This document shows, piece by piece, positions 33,723 through 42,863 of a stretch of 64,000 nt of DNA. Source of the DNA: Methylotuvimicrobium buryatense 5G (lineage in GTDB: Bacteria; Pseudomonadota; Gammaproteobacteria; Methylococcales; Methylomonadaceae); NCBI RefSeq assembly GCF_000341735.1, contig NZ_KB455575.1, positions 1,946,867 through 2,010,866 on the forward strand. The letters run 5' to 3'. A model generated the notes under the pieces. The model was not told the origin of the DNA, ran no database searches, and saw only the letters and a program-made list of their open reading frames with translations. Each line of letters begins with the position of its first letter. The first letter of the stretch is position 1. Position numbers and translations under genes: made by a program.

Positions 33723-36473
33723 ATGACTGAAAAATATATCTACTCGTTTCAAAAAGGCGACGGCAAAAACAAAATGCTGCTAGGCGGCAAAGGTGCGAAT
33801 CTTTGCGAAATGACGCAAATCGGTCTCAATGTTCCGCCAGGTTTCGTGATAACTACTGTTGCTTGCCTGGACTATCTGAACAATCAGCGCTTGCCCGACG
33901 GCTTAATGGACGAAGTCAAAACCCATATTGCCGAAGTCGAAACGCAAACTGAAAAACAATTCGGCGGCCGCGACAACCCTTTATTGGTCTCTGTCCGTTC
34001 CGGTTCGGCGATATCGATGCCCGGCATGATGGATACGATTTTGAACCTCGGGCTCAACAAACAAACTCTGACCGGCTTGATTGATCAAACCGGCGACCCG
34101 CGTTTTGCCTATGACGCGTATCGGCGCTTTATTCAACTCTTCGGCAAGGTCGCGCTAGGTATCGACGACGAAAAATTCGATCATCATTTCGATGCCATCA
34201 AGAAACAAGCCGGCATTAAAGCCGATGTCGGTCTCGACGCCGAACATTTACGCCAAATCAGCGAACTGTTCCTTCAAGTGGTTCACGAGGAAACCGGAAA
34301 ACCCTTTCCGGAAGACGTCTACGAACAACTGGAACTATCGATAAAAGCGGTCTTTAACTCATGGATGGGCAAACGCGCGGTCGATTACCGCCGGGAATTC
34401 CATATCACGCCGAAAATGGCCAACGGCACCGCGGTCAATGTCGTAACGATGGTATTCGGAAACATGGGCAACGATTGCGCGACCGGAGTCGGCTTTACAC
34501 GCAATCCGGGAACCGGCGCCAATGAAATGTACGGCGAATATTTAGTCAATGCACAAGGCGAAGATGTCGTGGCCGGTATTCGCACTCCGAAACCAGTCCA
34601 CGAACTTGCCAATGAAATGCCCGACCTTTACCGGCAACTGGTCGAATTACGCAATAAACTCGAAACCCATTACAAAGAGGTTCAAGATTACGAATACACG
34701 ATCGAGCGAGGCATACTCTATTGCCTGCAAACGCGTAACGGCAAAATGAATGCGGCCGCGATGGTCAGAACGTCGGTCGAAATGGTCGCCGAAGGCCTAA
34801 TCGACAAAAAACGCGCCTTATTGCGAATCAATCCCGAATTACTTGAACAACTCTTGCATCCGCAACTCGACCCTAATGCAAAAGCCGAAGCGGTTGCACA
34901 AGGTTTACCGGCCTCGCCGGGTGCGGCCTGCGGTAAATGCGTATTCGAAGCCGACACAGCCGAACAACTAGGCCGTGCGGGCGAAGCAGTCATTTTACTG
35001 AGAGAAGAAACCAAGCCCGAGGATATCCACGGATTTTTTGCCGCGCAAGGCATTCTGACCAGCCGCGGCGGGAAAACTTCGCATGCTGCCGTTGTCGCCA
35101 GAGGCATGGGCAAGGCTTGCGTGGCCGGCGCGGAGGACATCAAAATCGATGTCCGTTCGCGTCAAGCCGTCATCGGCGAATTGCATATCCGTGAAGGCGA
35201 TATGATCACGATCGACGGCAGCAACGGTTTGATCTATTTAGGCCGAATCCCCACGATCGAGCCGTCCTTTTCGGAAGAATTGAAGACACTGTTGTCTTGG
35301 GCCGATGAAGTTGCCGAATTGGAAGTGCATGCCAATGTCGATACGCCGGAACGCGCCCGCTTGGCTGCAAGTTATGGGGCAACCGGAATCGGTTTGTGCC
35401 GCACCGAACGTATGTTCAACGCCTCCGACCGTCTGCCGCTAGTCATCGATATGATTCTTGCCGGCAACAAGGACGCGCGCCAGGAAGCCTTAGCTAAGCT
35501 ATTCCCGATTCAACGAGACGATTTTCAAGAACTTTTTGAGGCCATGTCGCCTTATCCGGTCACGGTCCGCCTGCTGGACCCGCCGATGCATGAATTCCTG
35601 CCCGGCGAACAACAATTGGAAGACGAAATCCGGGCCTTGAATCACTATAAAATCATGATTCAAGGCCAACAAGTTACGCTGGATACCTTGGGGGCTCATG
35701 CTTTGTTACCGGCGCCGTTCAATCACCTGAACGAAGAAGTCATCAACAAAGCGATCGCGAAAAAAGAACTGATGCTGAGCAAGGTCAAAGAGCTCTACGA
35801 AGTCAACCCGATGCTCGGCCATCGCGGCGTCAGACTGGGCATGTCCTATCCTGAGATCTACCAAATGCAGATCCGCTCGATTCTCGAAGCGGCGGCGCTG
35901 TGTATTAAACAACGCAAACCGATTTTGCCCGAAATCATGGTGCCACAGGTCATTACCGTTCAGGAATTGATCAAAGTCAAAGCCTATGTCGATCAGATTC
36001 AAAAAGAAGTCGAAAAACAGTATGGCATAGAATTGGAGTTCAAATTCGGCACAATGATCGAAACCGTCAGGGCTTGCACGCGTGCGTCGAAATTGGCCGG
36101 TGTCGCCGAGTTTTTCTCGTTTGGTACTAATGACCTTACGCAAGCGACTTTTTCGTTTTCCAGGGAAGACGCCGAAAACAAATTCCTGCCGCTATACAAT
36201 GAATCCGGGCTTTTAGCGGACAATCCGTTTGAAGTGCTCGATGCCAAAGGCGTCGGTCAATTGATGAAAATGACAGTTGAATCCGGACGACAAACCCGAC
36301 CCGACATCAAGGTCGGCATTTGCGGCGAACAAGGCGGACATCCGGAATCGATCCGGTTTTGCCATCATATCAAACTGGATTATGTGTCCTGTTCGGCGCC
36401 TAGAATTCCTATCGCAAGGCTCGCGGCGGCTCATGCCAAGTTGCTTGAAAACGAATACGACATAGAGTTCTGA
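33723..36473 (+). CDS. ppdK: Pyruvate, phosphate dikinase
   Basis: A protein of 916 residues, in the usual range for PPDK. It converts pyruvate, ATP and Pi to PEP, AMP and PPi reversibly. The N-terminal ATP-grasp domain shows LLGGKGANLCEM and SVRSGSAISMPGMMDTILNLG. The central swivelling domain carries the phosphorylated histidine in LTSRGGKTSHAAVVARGMGK. The C-terminal PEP/pyruvate barrel shows GIGLCRTERMF, GHRGVRLG, SFGTNDLTQ and the catalytic region GICGEQGGHP. In type I methanotrophs PPDK replaces or supplements pyruvate kinase in a pyrophosphate-linked glycolysis, which is one reason for the organism guess. It is a single gene. Confidence 0.97.
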   Translation: MTEKYIYSFQKGDGKNKMLLGGKGANLCEMTQIGLNVPPGFVITTVACLDYLNNQRLPDGLMDEVKTHIAEVETQTEKQFGGRDNPLLVSVRSGSAISMPGMMDTILNLGLNKQTLTGLIDQTGDPRFAYDAYRRFIQLFGKVALGIDDEKFDHHFDAIKKQAGIKADVGLDAEHLRQISELFLQVVHEETGKPFPEDVYEQLELSIKAVFNSWMGKRAVDYRREFHITPKMANGTAVNVVTMVFGNMGNDCATGVGFTRNPGTGANEMYGEYLVNAQGEDVVAGIRTPKPVHELANEMPDLYRQLVELRNKLETHYKEVQDYEYTIERGILYCLQTRNGKMNAAAMVRTSVEMVAEGLIDKKRALLRINPELLEQLLHPQLDPNAKAEAVAQGLPASPGAACGKCVFEADTAEQLGRAGEAVILLREETKPEDIHGFFAAQGILTSRGGKTSHAAVVARGMGKACVAGAEDIKIDVRSRQAVIGELHIREGDMITIDGSNGLIYLGRIPTIEPSFSEELKTLLSWADEVAELEVHANVDTPERARLAASYGATGIGLCRTERMFNASDRLPLVIDMILAGNKDARQEALAKLFPIQRDDFQELFEAMSPYPVTVRLLDPPMHEFLPGEQQLEDEIRALNHYKIMIQGQQVTLDTLGAHALLPAPFNHLNEEVINKAIAKKELMLSKVKELYEVNPMLGHRGVRLGMSYPEIYQMQIRSILEAAALCIKQRKPILPEIMVPQVITVQELIKVKAYVDQIQKEVEKQYGIELEFKFGTMIETVRACTRASKLAGVAEFFSFGTNDLTQATFSFSREDAENKFLPLYNESGLLADNPFEVLDAKGVGQLMKMTVESGRQTRPDIKVGICGEQGGHPESIRFCHHIKLDYVSCSAPRIPIARLAAAHAKLLENEYDIEF

Positions 36474-36639
36474 CTGTGACAAAAATCTCCCTTTGCTAGC
36501 CCCCCCCCTGCCCTTGGCCAAGCGTTCAACCTAAAAAGAGCAATTGGCATGTGTTGTAGATCGTTCGTGCTGAACCAAGTCGAAGCATGAAGGATCTATA
36601 ACGCTTTCACCGGATTGGTGAAGCCTCAAAATGCCTATG

Positions 36640-36730
36640 CAAGACGGGGTCTGTATCCCCGTCCTGCTCGTTTCGACCATGGACAAACCAATTCGAAACG
36701 TTACGGACGGGTTGCATAACCCGTCCCGCA
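36640..36730. repeat. Dispersed repeat, family E, copy 2
   Basis: It has the same order of motifs as 11131-11208: gacggggtctgtatccccgtc hairpin, cgtttcgaccatggacaaac, cgaaacgttacggacggg. It ends with cgggttgcataacccg, a second hairpin. It lies downstream of ppdK in a convergent intergenic region; the stretch 36474-36639 shows nothing else. Confidence 0.6.
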
Positions 36731-36743
36731 TAGGGTGAACGCA

Positions 36744-36919
36744 CATAGGCGCCAACTTAAGGAAAAACGCGTCATTCCTCCAGGGATTGGCGGAATCCAG
36801 GGCCAGGGATGGCAATGCTTTGCTTCACAATCATGTAACCTGGATATCGGCAATCCATGTCGATAGGACGAATAAAGCCACAAATGCACCATAGAATAGA
36901 CACTAAAATGGCGCCTATG
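36744..36919. mobile_element. MITE-like repeat, family B, copy 3 with 10-bp flanking repeat
   Basis: Ends cataggcgcca and tggcgcctatg are inverted; the inside matches the other family B copies. The exact direct repeat gggtgaacgc lies at 36733-36742 and 36920-36929. It sits at the downstream boundary of the exopolysaccharide locus. Confidence 0.82.
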
Positions 36920-37003
36920 GGGTGAACGCGTCCGTGGGGACTTGACGAGGGAGTAAATAGAAAATTTTTCGTGTATTTCGTGGACTAATTGCCATTTATA
37001 GGA

Positions 37004-38197
37004 TCAACCAATCAACTCGATCAATCGGTCAGTCGACGTTTGCCAACTGAAATTCTCAAGTACGAACCGCCTATTGTTTTCCGATCGATTGCCTCCCTTA
37101 CCCTGGGCAAGCGCCTCACAAACTCGATCGGCGAACGGCTGTTCATCGTCGATTATCGCGACATTCAAACTGTCATCAACAGGAATGCCTTCAATGGCCA
37201 TTGATGTCGCAATGACGGGTTTAGCCATTGCCATTGCTTCCAGCACTTTATTTTGAATGCCTCGCGCAATACGCAAAGGCGTCACAACCAAATCGGCATG
37301 GGCAATGAAGGGGCGGACATCGTCCACACTACCGGTCACGACGACACCGGCTATTTGGGCGAGAGCCAACACGTCCTTGGTTGGCTTGGAGCCGACAATA
37401 TAAAATTCGGTATTGGGGTGTTTTTTCCGAATGGCCGGAAATACCTTTTCGGCAAACCATTTAACCGCATCGACATTGGCCCAATAATCCATCGCGCCGG
37501 TAAACGCTAATACTTGGATCTCCGGGCGATACGGCAAGTCGAATATATGATCCGGCGAAAAATAATCGGTATCGACGCCGTTATTGACCGAACCGATGCG
37601 TTTCTCGAATTCCGGAGCCAAGGTTTTAAATAAACTAGCTTCTTGTTCGGAAACAAAAAAACCGGCTTTGGCTTGAGAGATCAATTGCTTCTCAAATTCG
37701 AGCAAGCGTTCGGACTCGCGCCGATAGATCCAGCTTTCCGGCCAAGTCTTTTTCTCGGCGTATTGCCGCCATTTATCCGAATCGACGTCGACATAATCGG
37801 CGATCAGCGTCAAATCTTTTCGATTAAGGACATATTGCCCCATGACCGACGAAAAAATCAGCACTTTGCGAATCTGATGGCGCTCGATGACGCCATTCAC
37901 CCATTGCTGGAGCTTAGGATTCTTGTAATAAGGCAGACTTAGGGCCTTGCCGGTCAATAACCCGGTAAGGCTTTTGATTTTGGATTGCAACGGATCTAAC
38001 GATTCGATGCAGGATTCTTGACAGTAATTTTTGACCGTGTCGGCATACTGCCAATCATTTGGATCATCAATGAAGCTACCCAAAAAGATTTGATACCGCT
38101 GCGATAAGGCCTTAAGAAAATGAAACGAGCGGATTTTATCGCCTTTATTCGGCGGATAGGGAATACGATGAACCAAAAATAATAAATTTTCCCTCAT
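37004..38197 (-). CDS. XrtA-associated glycosyltransferase (TIGR03087 type)
   Basis: A protein of 397 residues of the GT-B, group 1 (GT4-like) type. The N-terminal LFLVHRIPYPPNKGDKIRSFHFL motif is diagnostic for the PEP-CTERM/EpsH1-associated sugar transferase family. The C-terminal nucleotide-sugar half shows ALAFTGAMDYWANVDAVKWF and ARGIQNKVLEAMAMAKPVIATSMA, with the E-x7-E-like pattern. It should add a sugar to the exopolysaccharide repeat unit on the cytoplasmic side. It starts three bp after the FemAB-like gene, so the two are co-transcribed. It is the last gene of the visible locus; the region beyond is repeats and ppdK. Confidence 0.9.
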   Translation of the reverse strand: MRENLLFLVHRIPYPPNKGDKIRSFHFLKALSQRYQIFLGSFIDDPNDWQYADTVKNYCQESCIESLDPLQSKIKSLTGLLTGKALSLPYYKNPKLQQWVNGVIERHQIRKVLIFSSVMGQYVLNRKDLTLIADYVDVDSDKWRQYAEKKTWPESWIYRRESERLLEFEKQLISQAKAGFFVSEQEASLFKTLAPEFEKRIGSVNNGVDTDYFSPDHIFDLPYRPEIQVLAFTGAMDYWANVDAVKWFAEKVFPAIRKKHPNTEFYIVGSKPTKDVLALAQIAGVVVTGSVDDVRPFIAHADLVVTPLRIARGIQNKVLEAMAMAKPVIATSMAIEGIPVDDSLNVAIIDDEQPFADRVCEALAQGKGGNRSENNRRFVLENFSWQTSTDRLIELIG

Positions 38198-38200
38198 ACA

Positions 38201-39220
38201 TCACCCCAAATCTTTCGATAGCCAAGGTCCGACGAACCGGCTGACCGGTAAAGGTAAACGTTTCCAGGCCGCGATAAACAGACGATATTTCGGATTCAGC
38301 GGATTGATATCGGGCAATCGTTCAGCCTTGACCAAATGAAACTCGTAAAATAACGGCTCGTGCTCAAAGCCCCAATGCTTTTTAAAACGGTAGGAACCGG
38401 TACCGATTTTACTGCGGCCGTAATCGAATATCTTTACGCCTTTGTCGACGGCCCGTCGCATTACTTCCCAATACATGAAGTCGTTACCTTGCACCGATCT
38501 AGCTTGATCGATACCGCCGCCGTAATAAGGCAATATTTCATCCTTAAAATAAAAACTCATGACACTGGCAATCAGTTGACTGTCCTTTTCGACCGTCAAT
38601 ATCTCGCATTGATCTTTAAATACATCCTGCAAAATTTGGAAATATTTTTTGGAAAAAACCGGCGTACCGAGGTTTCTGACGCTTTCCGAATACGCTAGAT
38701 AAAAACGTTCGACGTCTTGATCGATAACGCTCACCAAACCGGCATTGATACCTTTACGGATCATCGCACGTTGTTTACGCGGGATCGCCTGCATATTCTT
38801 TTCAGAGTCCGGATCGAGCGTCTTTCGAAAAGTTACATAGAGTTCTTTGTAGGGACGTTCCGGCAATTTTTGAACCCGGTTTCGCATTTCCAGATAATCG
38901 ACATTCAATTGCTCGGCCAAACGACAGGCTTCTTGATCGAGCATGGCATAACTTTCTTCGTCCTCGGCGACTATACCGCCGTAAACGCAAAACGATAGCG
39001 AACACAAGGCATGCCCGAACAGCGGACTTTTAATTTGGGACAACGGTAATATTCCTGTGACCTTACCGTTTTTTTCAATATAGTAGAAATATGTCTTATG
39101 ACCGAAGGCTCGTTCTATGACGTCTTTCCAGCCGGATAGATGAAAAAAAGTGGCGTCCGCTTGCTGCTCTACGAAGGCGTCCCATTTTTTATAGTTGTCA
39201 GAGTCCAGTAATTTGAGCAT
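38201..39220 (-). CDS. FemAB-like protein of the XrtA/PEP-CTERM system
   Basis: A protein of 339 residues. The fold is a double GNAT-like (FemAB/peptidoglycan interpeptide-ligase) domain, matching the family found only in XrtA exopolysaccharide loci. Signatures include ATFFHLSGWKDVIERAFGHKTYFYY at the start and YWEVMRRAVDKGVKIFDYGRSK toward the end. FemAB proteins transfer amino acids from aminoacyl-tRNA; here a role in modifying the polysaccharide with amino acids is inferred. It lies 30 bp after the deacetylase gene. Confidence 0.88.
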   Translation of the reverse strand: MLKLLDSDNYKKWDAFVEQQADATFFHLSGWKDVIERAFGHKTYFYYIEKNGKVTGILPLSQIKSPLFGHALCSLSFCVYGGIVAEDEESYAMLDQEACRLAEQLNVDYLEMRNRVQKLPERPYKELYVTFRKTLDPDSEKNMQAIPRKQRAMIRKGINAGLVSVIDQDVERFYLAYSESVRNLGTPVFSKKYFQILQDVFKDQCEILTVEKDSQLIASVMSFYFKDEILPYYGGGIDQARSVQGNDFMYWEVMRRAVDKGVKIFDYGRSKIGTGSYRFKKHWGFEHEPLFYEFHLVKAERLPDINPLNPKYRLFIAAWKRLPLPVSRFVGPWLSKDLG

Positions 39221-39250
39221 TGTTTGATGAAGTAAAGGAATAAGAGCGGC

Positions 39251-40108
39251 TCATCGGCCTTTATCGATATTGAGAAAAACGTTCGACATCGTATCCCAAG
39301 AAAAATCGTGGAGCAGATTGACGATGCGCCCTTCCATTTTATCGAGATTCAAATAATGCCGGAATTTCGATTTGAAACTCACGTTTTTCTGTCTCGGTTG
39401 TTCGGGGTCGATTTCCCAAGGATGGCAATAAAAAATTCCGGGCTGATGTTCTTTTTGATTAATGACGCTGAAGGCCCATTTGGATAAAAAATAAGGATAG
39501 AACCTGAAAAAACCGCCGCCGCCGCACGGCCAATTCTTACCGGCTAATGGCAACGTGGTAATCGGAATTTCCTTGAAATTTTTACCCTCGATCGGTTCGT
39601 ACATAAACCGCGGCGCTTCCGGCATACCGTATAAATCATGCTTGACCGGATAAACGCTGGAACTGTATTGGAATCCGGCTTCAGCCAGAATATTGTGCGC
39701 CCAAGGATTACTCGCACCGATCGAATAACTCGGCGCCCGGTAACCGATCACCTCCCGGCCGCCGATATCTTCCAGCATTTTTTTGGTTTTGACGATATCG
39801 TTTCGAAATTGCTCGGGATCGAGCTCGGTGACTCGAATATGATCATAACCGTGACAGGCCAGTTCATGGCCTTCCTTGACGATTCTTTGTATCAATGCCG
39901 GATGCCGTTCGGCAACCCAGCCGAGAGTAAAAAAAGTCGCTTTGATGTTGTGTTTTTCGAATAAATCCAGGAACCGATGGGTATTGTAATCCGCCCGTTG
40001 CGGCAATGTTTCCCAGTCGGATTTGGCAATCGCTTTCTCAAACGCGGAGACTTGAAAATAATCTTCTACATCGACGGTCATCGCATTCGTTATTTTATTA
40101 TTCTCCAT
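39251..40108 (-). CDS. XrtA system polysaccharide deacetylase
   Basis: A protein of 285 residues with the NodB/carbohydrate-esterase 4 fold. Catalytic and metal motifs are TVDVEDYFQVSAF (base Asp and metal Asp), CHGYDHIRVTEL (His pair) and GYRAPSYSIG. The family-specific C-terminus includes FYCHPWEIDPEQPR. No signal peptide is seen, so it acts in the cytoplasm or at the membrane on an N-acetylated sugar of the polymer or its lipid-linked precursor. It is in the exopolysaccharide operon, 24 bp from its neighbour. Confidence 0.92.
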   Translation of the reverse strand: MENNKITNAMTVDVEDYFQVSAFEKAIAKSDWETLPQRADYNTHRFLDLFEKHNIKATFFTLGWVAERHPALIQRIVKEGHELACHGYDHIRVTELDPEQFRNDIVKTKKMLEDIGGREVIGYRAPSYSIGASNPWAHNILAEAGFQYSSSVYPVKHDLYGMPEAPRFMYEPIEGKNFKEIPITTLPLAGKNWPCGGGGFFRFYPYFLSKWAFSVINQKEHQPGIFYCHPWEIDPEQPRQKNVSFKSKFRHYLNLDKMEGRIVNLLHDFSWDTMSNVFLNIDKGR

Positions 40109-40132
40109 TGAAAGATCCAGTTACCCTTAAAT

Positions 40133-41653
40133 TTAGAAAAACGCCATCAAATTCAGTGTAATGCGATTCTCGTCGAAACTATTGATATTGTTGTTTGAAC
40201 TTTGATTGATATAACGATATTCAATGTTACCGTTCAATTGCCTCAAGATGCTTCTTTGCACTCGAAACGCCACGTCGAAGCGATTATCTGTTGAAAAGTC
40301 GGTGTCGGTCACCTGATAACCGGAACTTAAAAAGGTATTGGTTCTTGGCATAAAATTCCACATCCAAGATCCTCTGATACCGTAAACTTCGTCCTTGACT
40401 TGACTCTCTTGAAATGTTCTTCTTTCGGTGAAGACATTGGCACCGAGTATGCTTTTACCGGTTCGGTACGAATACGAAAGCTGCCCTCTTCTTCTGACAA
40501 AAACATCATCAATCAAATTCGGCAAGGCGATGTTAAAAAGAATCGGATTACCGTCTGCATCATTGATAGGCTCACCGAACTCATCCTCAAACGGAATGAT
40601 TTGTTCTTCGAACAACACCTGCTGAACCGTTGTAGTATCCTCGTTATAAGTTAAATTTACGACTGATTGAGGCGTAAAATAACGCAGATTGGTTTGCCAA
40701 ACATTGCCGGTATTGGTACCGACATCATTATTACGATAGGTCGTCGTCCATTGAAGGCGCTGGAACGGTGAAATAAAAACAGTCACATAAGAGTTGTTGC
40801 CATAACCCGCCGATACGCTGAACCGTTGACTCGGTGTCCATTGTCCGCCGAAGTTATAATAAAAGCCGTTTCGACTGAACCCGGTGGTCGACCGAAAATC
40901 GTTGTTTGCATACCCGCCTTGAGCAAGTAGACTAAATTTCCTATTCAGGATATAGCGCAGTAAAGCATTGGAATCCTGAAAACGTATTTCTTCGCCGCTA
41001 CTGTTTCGATTAATTCTATTATTGAAATTTAAACGCCAACCCACTTTCGAAAAATACCTGCCGCTATTCAACATGACATTTTGCGAAAAGCTATCGGTAT
41101 CGGACAAGGGACCTTCGCTGGAACTTACCCTATCATATCCAGCTCGTGCCATACCGTTAGCATAGCTTCCAAATCTGGGGGTCCATGTCGGAGCGATCCC
41201 AAATGTTGAAATAGTTGAAGTATTGCTTCTATCGCCGGTAAAGTTATCGCTGACAATCCGCGTGTTGGAAATATTTTGCTGACTGATAGAACTACGGGAC
41301 TGAACAAAAAATCGTCCCGGAGAAACGATGTAGTTGCTGTTAAATTGTAATTGGTGATTCAAATCGATGTCGGAATCGCCGCCGGCATTATAAATACTTT
41401 GCAATCGATAATTCAGATTTAGGTTATAACGGCCCGATTGACCGTTAACAAAAAAACCGGGAGTAATCGCGGTTACCCATGCGCTTTCTTCCTCGCCTTT
41501 CGGCGCGAGTCTAATATTATCCGAATAAACTTCTTGTAAAAAAACACTGGGCCTGAACCGAAGGTTTAAAGCCCAAGCATTAGCTGAACAACCCCATATC
41601 AAGTAACCGCTGAACGAAGCGACAATGAACCGACTTAATTTAAGGTGTTTCAT
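40133..41653 (-). CDS. Outer-membrane beta-barrel protein of the XrtA locus (TIGR03016 type)
   Basis: A protein of 506 residues with a signal peptide (RFIVASFSGYLIWGCSANAWA). The mature sequence is a series of amphipathic beta strands with alternating aromatic residues (RYNLNLNYRLQSIYNAGG, NIEYRYINQSSNN) and ends in a C-terminal strand with a terminal Phe (ITLNLMAFF), a BAM recognition end. Members occur in PEP-CTERM exopolysaccharide clusters and may be the export pore or barrel for the polymer. It overlaps the operon pattern: the tyrosine kinase stop lies six bp upstream of its start. Confidence 0.88.
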   Translation of the reverse strand: MKHLKLSRFIVASFSGYLIWGCSANAWALNLRFRPSVFLQEVYSDNIRLAPKGEEESAWVTAITPGFFVNGQSGRYNLNLNYRLQSIYNAGGDSDIDLNHQLQFNSNYIVSPGRFFVQSRSSISQQNISNTRIVSDNFTGDRSNTSTISTFGIAPTWTPRFGSYANGMARAGYDRVSSSEGPLSDTDSFSQNVMLNSGRYFSKVGWRLNFNNRINRNSSGEEIRFQDSNALLRYILNRKFSLLAQGGYANNDFRSTTGFSRNGFYYNFGGQWTPSQRFSVSAGYGNNSYVTVFISPFQRLQWTTTYRNNDVGTNTGNVWQTNLRYFTPQSVVNLTYNEDTTTVQQVLFEEQIIPFEDEFGEPINDADGNPILFNIALPNLIDDVFVRRRGQLSYSYRTGKSILGANVFTERRTFQESQVKDEVYGIRGSWMWNFMPRTNTFLSSGYQVTDTDFSTDNRFDVAFRVQRSILRQLNGNIEYRYINQSSNNNINSFDENRITLNLMAFF

Positions 41654-41659
41654 AAAAAA

Positions 41660-42565
41660 TCAATACTGCCCGTATCCGTAGTAGTTCATATCCATGCTCC
41701 TTTGCGTTTTGTTCAACAAAGCAAGAACCACATCGCAGGACTCCAATTTCTTAACCGCTTCCATTACAATATTTTGAGCCGTTTTTTCGGCTTCGATCAC
41801 CAAAATAACCTGACCGACCATGCTGGACAAAACTTCCGCTTGAGTAGCCGCTAACAAAGGCGGCGAATCGAAAATCACGATACGATCCGCATAACGCTCG
41901 CTCAACTCTCTCGAAAGGTTAATCATTTTGTTACTTGCGAGCAACTCGGTAGAGAATTGATGCGCTTTTCCAGCCGGAACGATACGAAGGCCTGCGATTT
42001 CGGTCTGCAAAATAATATCCGAAAAATCAATCTTGTTACCTTCCAAATATTCAATGAGTCCGGGTGTTCTTTTGATACCTAGCACCCTGGAAACCGAAGG
42101 TTTTGCGACATCCGCGTCAATTAACAACACTTGCTTATCGCGCTCGGCCGCAATGCTAATAGCTAAATTAATAGCGGAAAAGGTCTTTCCTTCTCCCGGA
42201 ACGCTACTGGTAACCAAAATAAGGTTAGATCGCTCGATGCCTTTTTCAATGCCTCCCAGTGCATTGGACATGATGGGCCGTTTAATGCTTCTAAATTCTT
42301 CCGCAATCTTCATGTGGCCGATTGACGGGTCGATAAAACCATGCTCGTGTAGAAATTCCCAATTAAACCGTTCGATATTTTTTTCACCGGCGTCTAAAGA
42401 GTGCGCTTTAGCATTTCCGTTATTATCGCCAGTTAAGAAAAAAGCATCTAATGCATCTTCGGTGTGCGTCGATTCTGTTTGATTATCAACAGTGGAGTTA
42501 GACCTTTTCACAGGGCCGAGACTCTCGGTTAAGCTAGCTTTTTCTAAAGCTTTCTCAATACTCAT
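41660..42565 (-). CDS. XrtA-associated tyrosine autokinase (CpsD/Wzc-like)
   Basis: A protein of 301 residues. The BY-kinase domain covers about residues 85-285, with Walker A SSVPGEGKTFSAINLA, Walker A' LLIDADVAKPS and Walker B RIVIFDSPPLL. The C-terminus ends with NYYGYGQY, a tyrosine cluster that is the expected autophosphorylation site. The N-terminal 80 residues are polar and probably disordered. It controls chain length and export together with the separate chain-length protein encoded upstream. It is cytoplasmic and membrane-associated through that partner. Confidence 0.92.
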   Translation of the reverse strand: MSIEKALEKASLTESLGPVKRSNSTVDNQTESTHTEDALDAFFLTGDNNGNAKAHSLDAGEKNIERFNWEFLHEHGFIDPSIGHMKIAEEFRSIKRPIMSNALGGIEKGIERSNLILVTSSVPGEGKTFSAINLAISIAAERDKQVLLIDADVAKPSVSRVLGIKRTPGLIEYLEGNKIDFSDIILQTEIAGLRIVPAGKAHQFSTELLASNKMINLSRELSERYADRIVIFDSPPLLAATQAEVLSSMVGQVILVIEAEKTAQNIVMEAVKKLESCDVVLALLNKTQRSMDMNYYGYGQY

Positions 42566-42863
42566 TAATTACTCCAATATCTCATCATTCCGTAGCATGC
42601 CAGATATCCTCGGATCAATTTCATCATGTTTTTTCCATTAATAATACTCTGTTTTACCGACTATTCAGAATTATTTTACAAACACACCCTATGCTATTGA
42701 TTTAAATAATGTCTTCCGTATTTCTTCCGGGTATTATTTAATACATTTCAAGCCGATTAAATACGCCGCAGACTATAGGCCATTGATTATTGTCCTCGAT
42801 ATACCTATCATACTTCATTAGCAATGCTCAAACTTGATGAACAAAAGATATCATTGCGAACTT
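42566..42863. other. AT-rich spacer inside the exopolysaccharide locus
   Basis: A 298-bp gap between the chain-length gene stop and the tyrosine kinase start. It is AT-rich and has no reading frame, repeat or terminator that I can recognise. A separate promoter for the kinase-to-glycosyltransferase block is possible. Confidence 0.4.

Noticed and set aside
42566-42863. A missing small gene of the exopolysaccharide locus
   Set aside because: No open frame longer than a few dozen codons with a start is present in this AT-rich gap.
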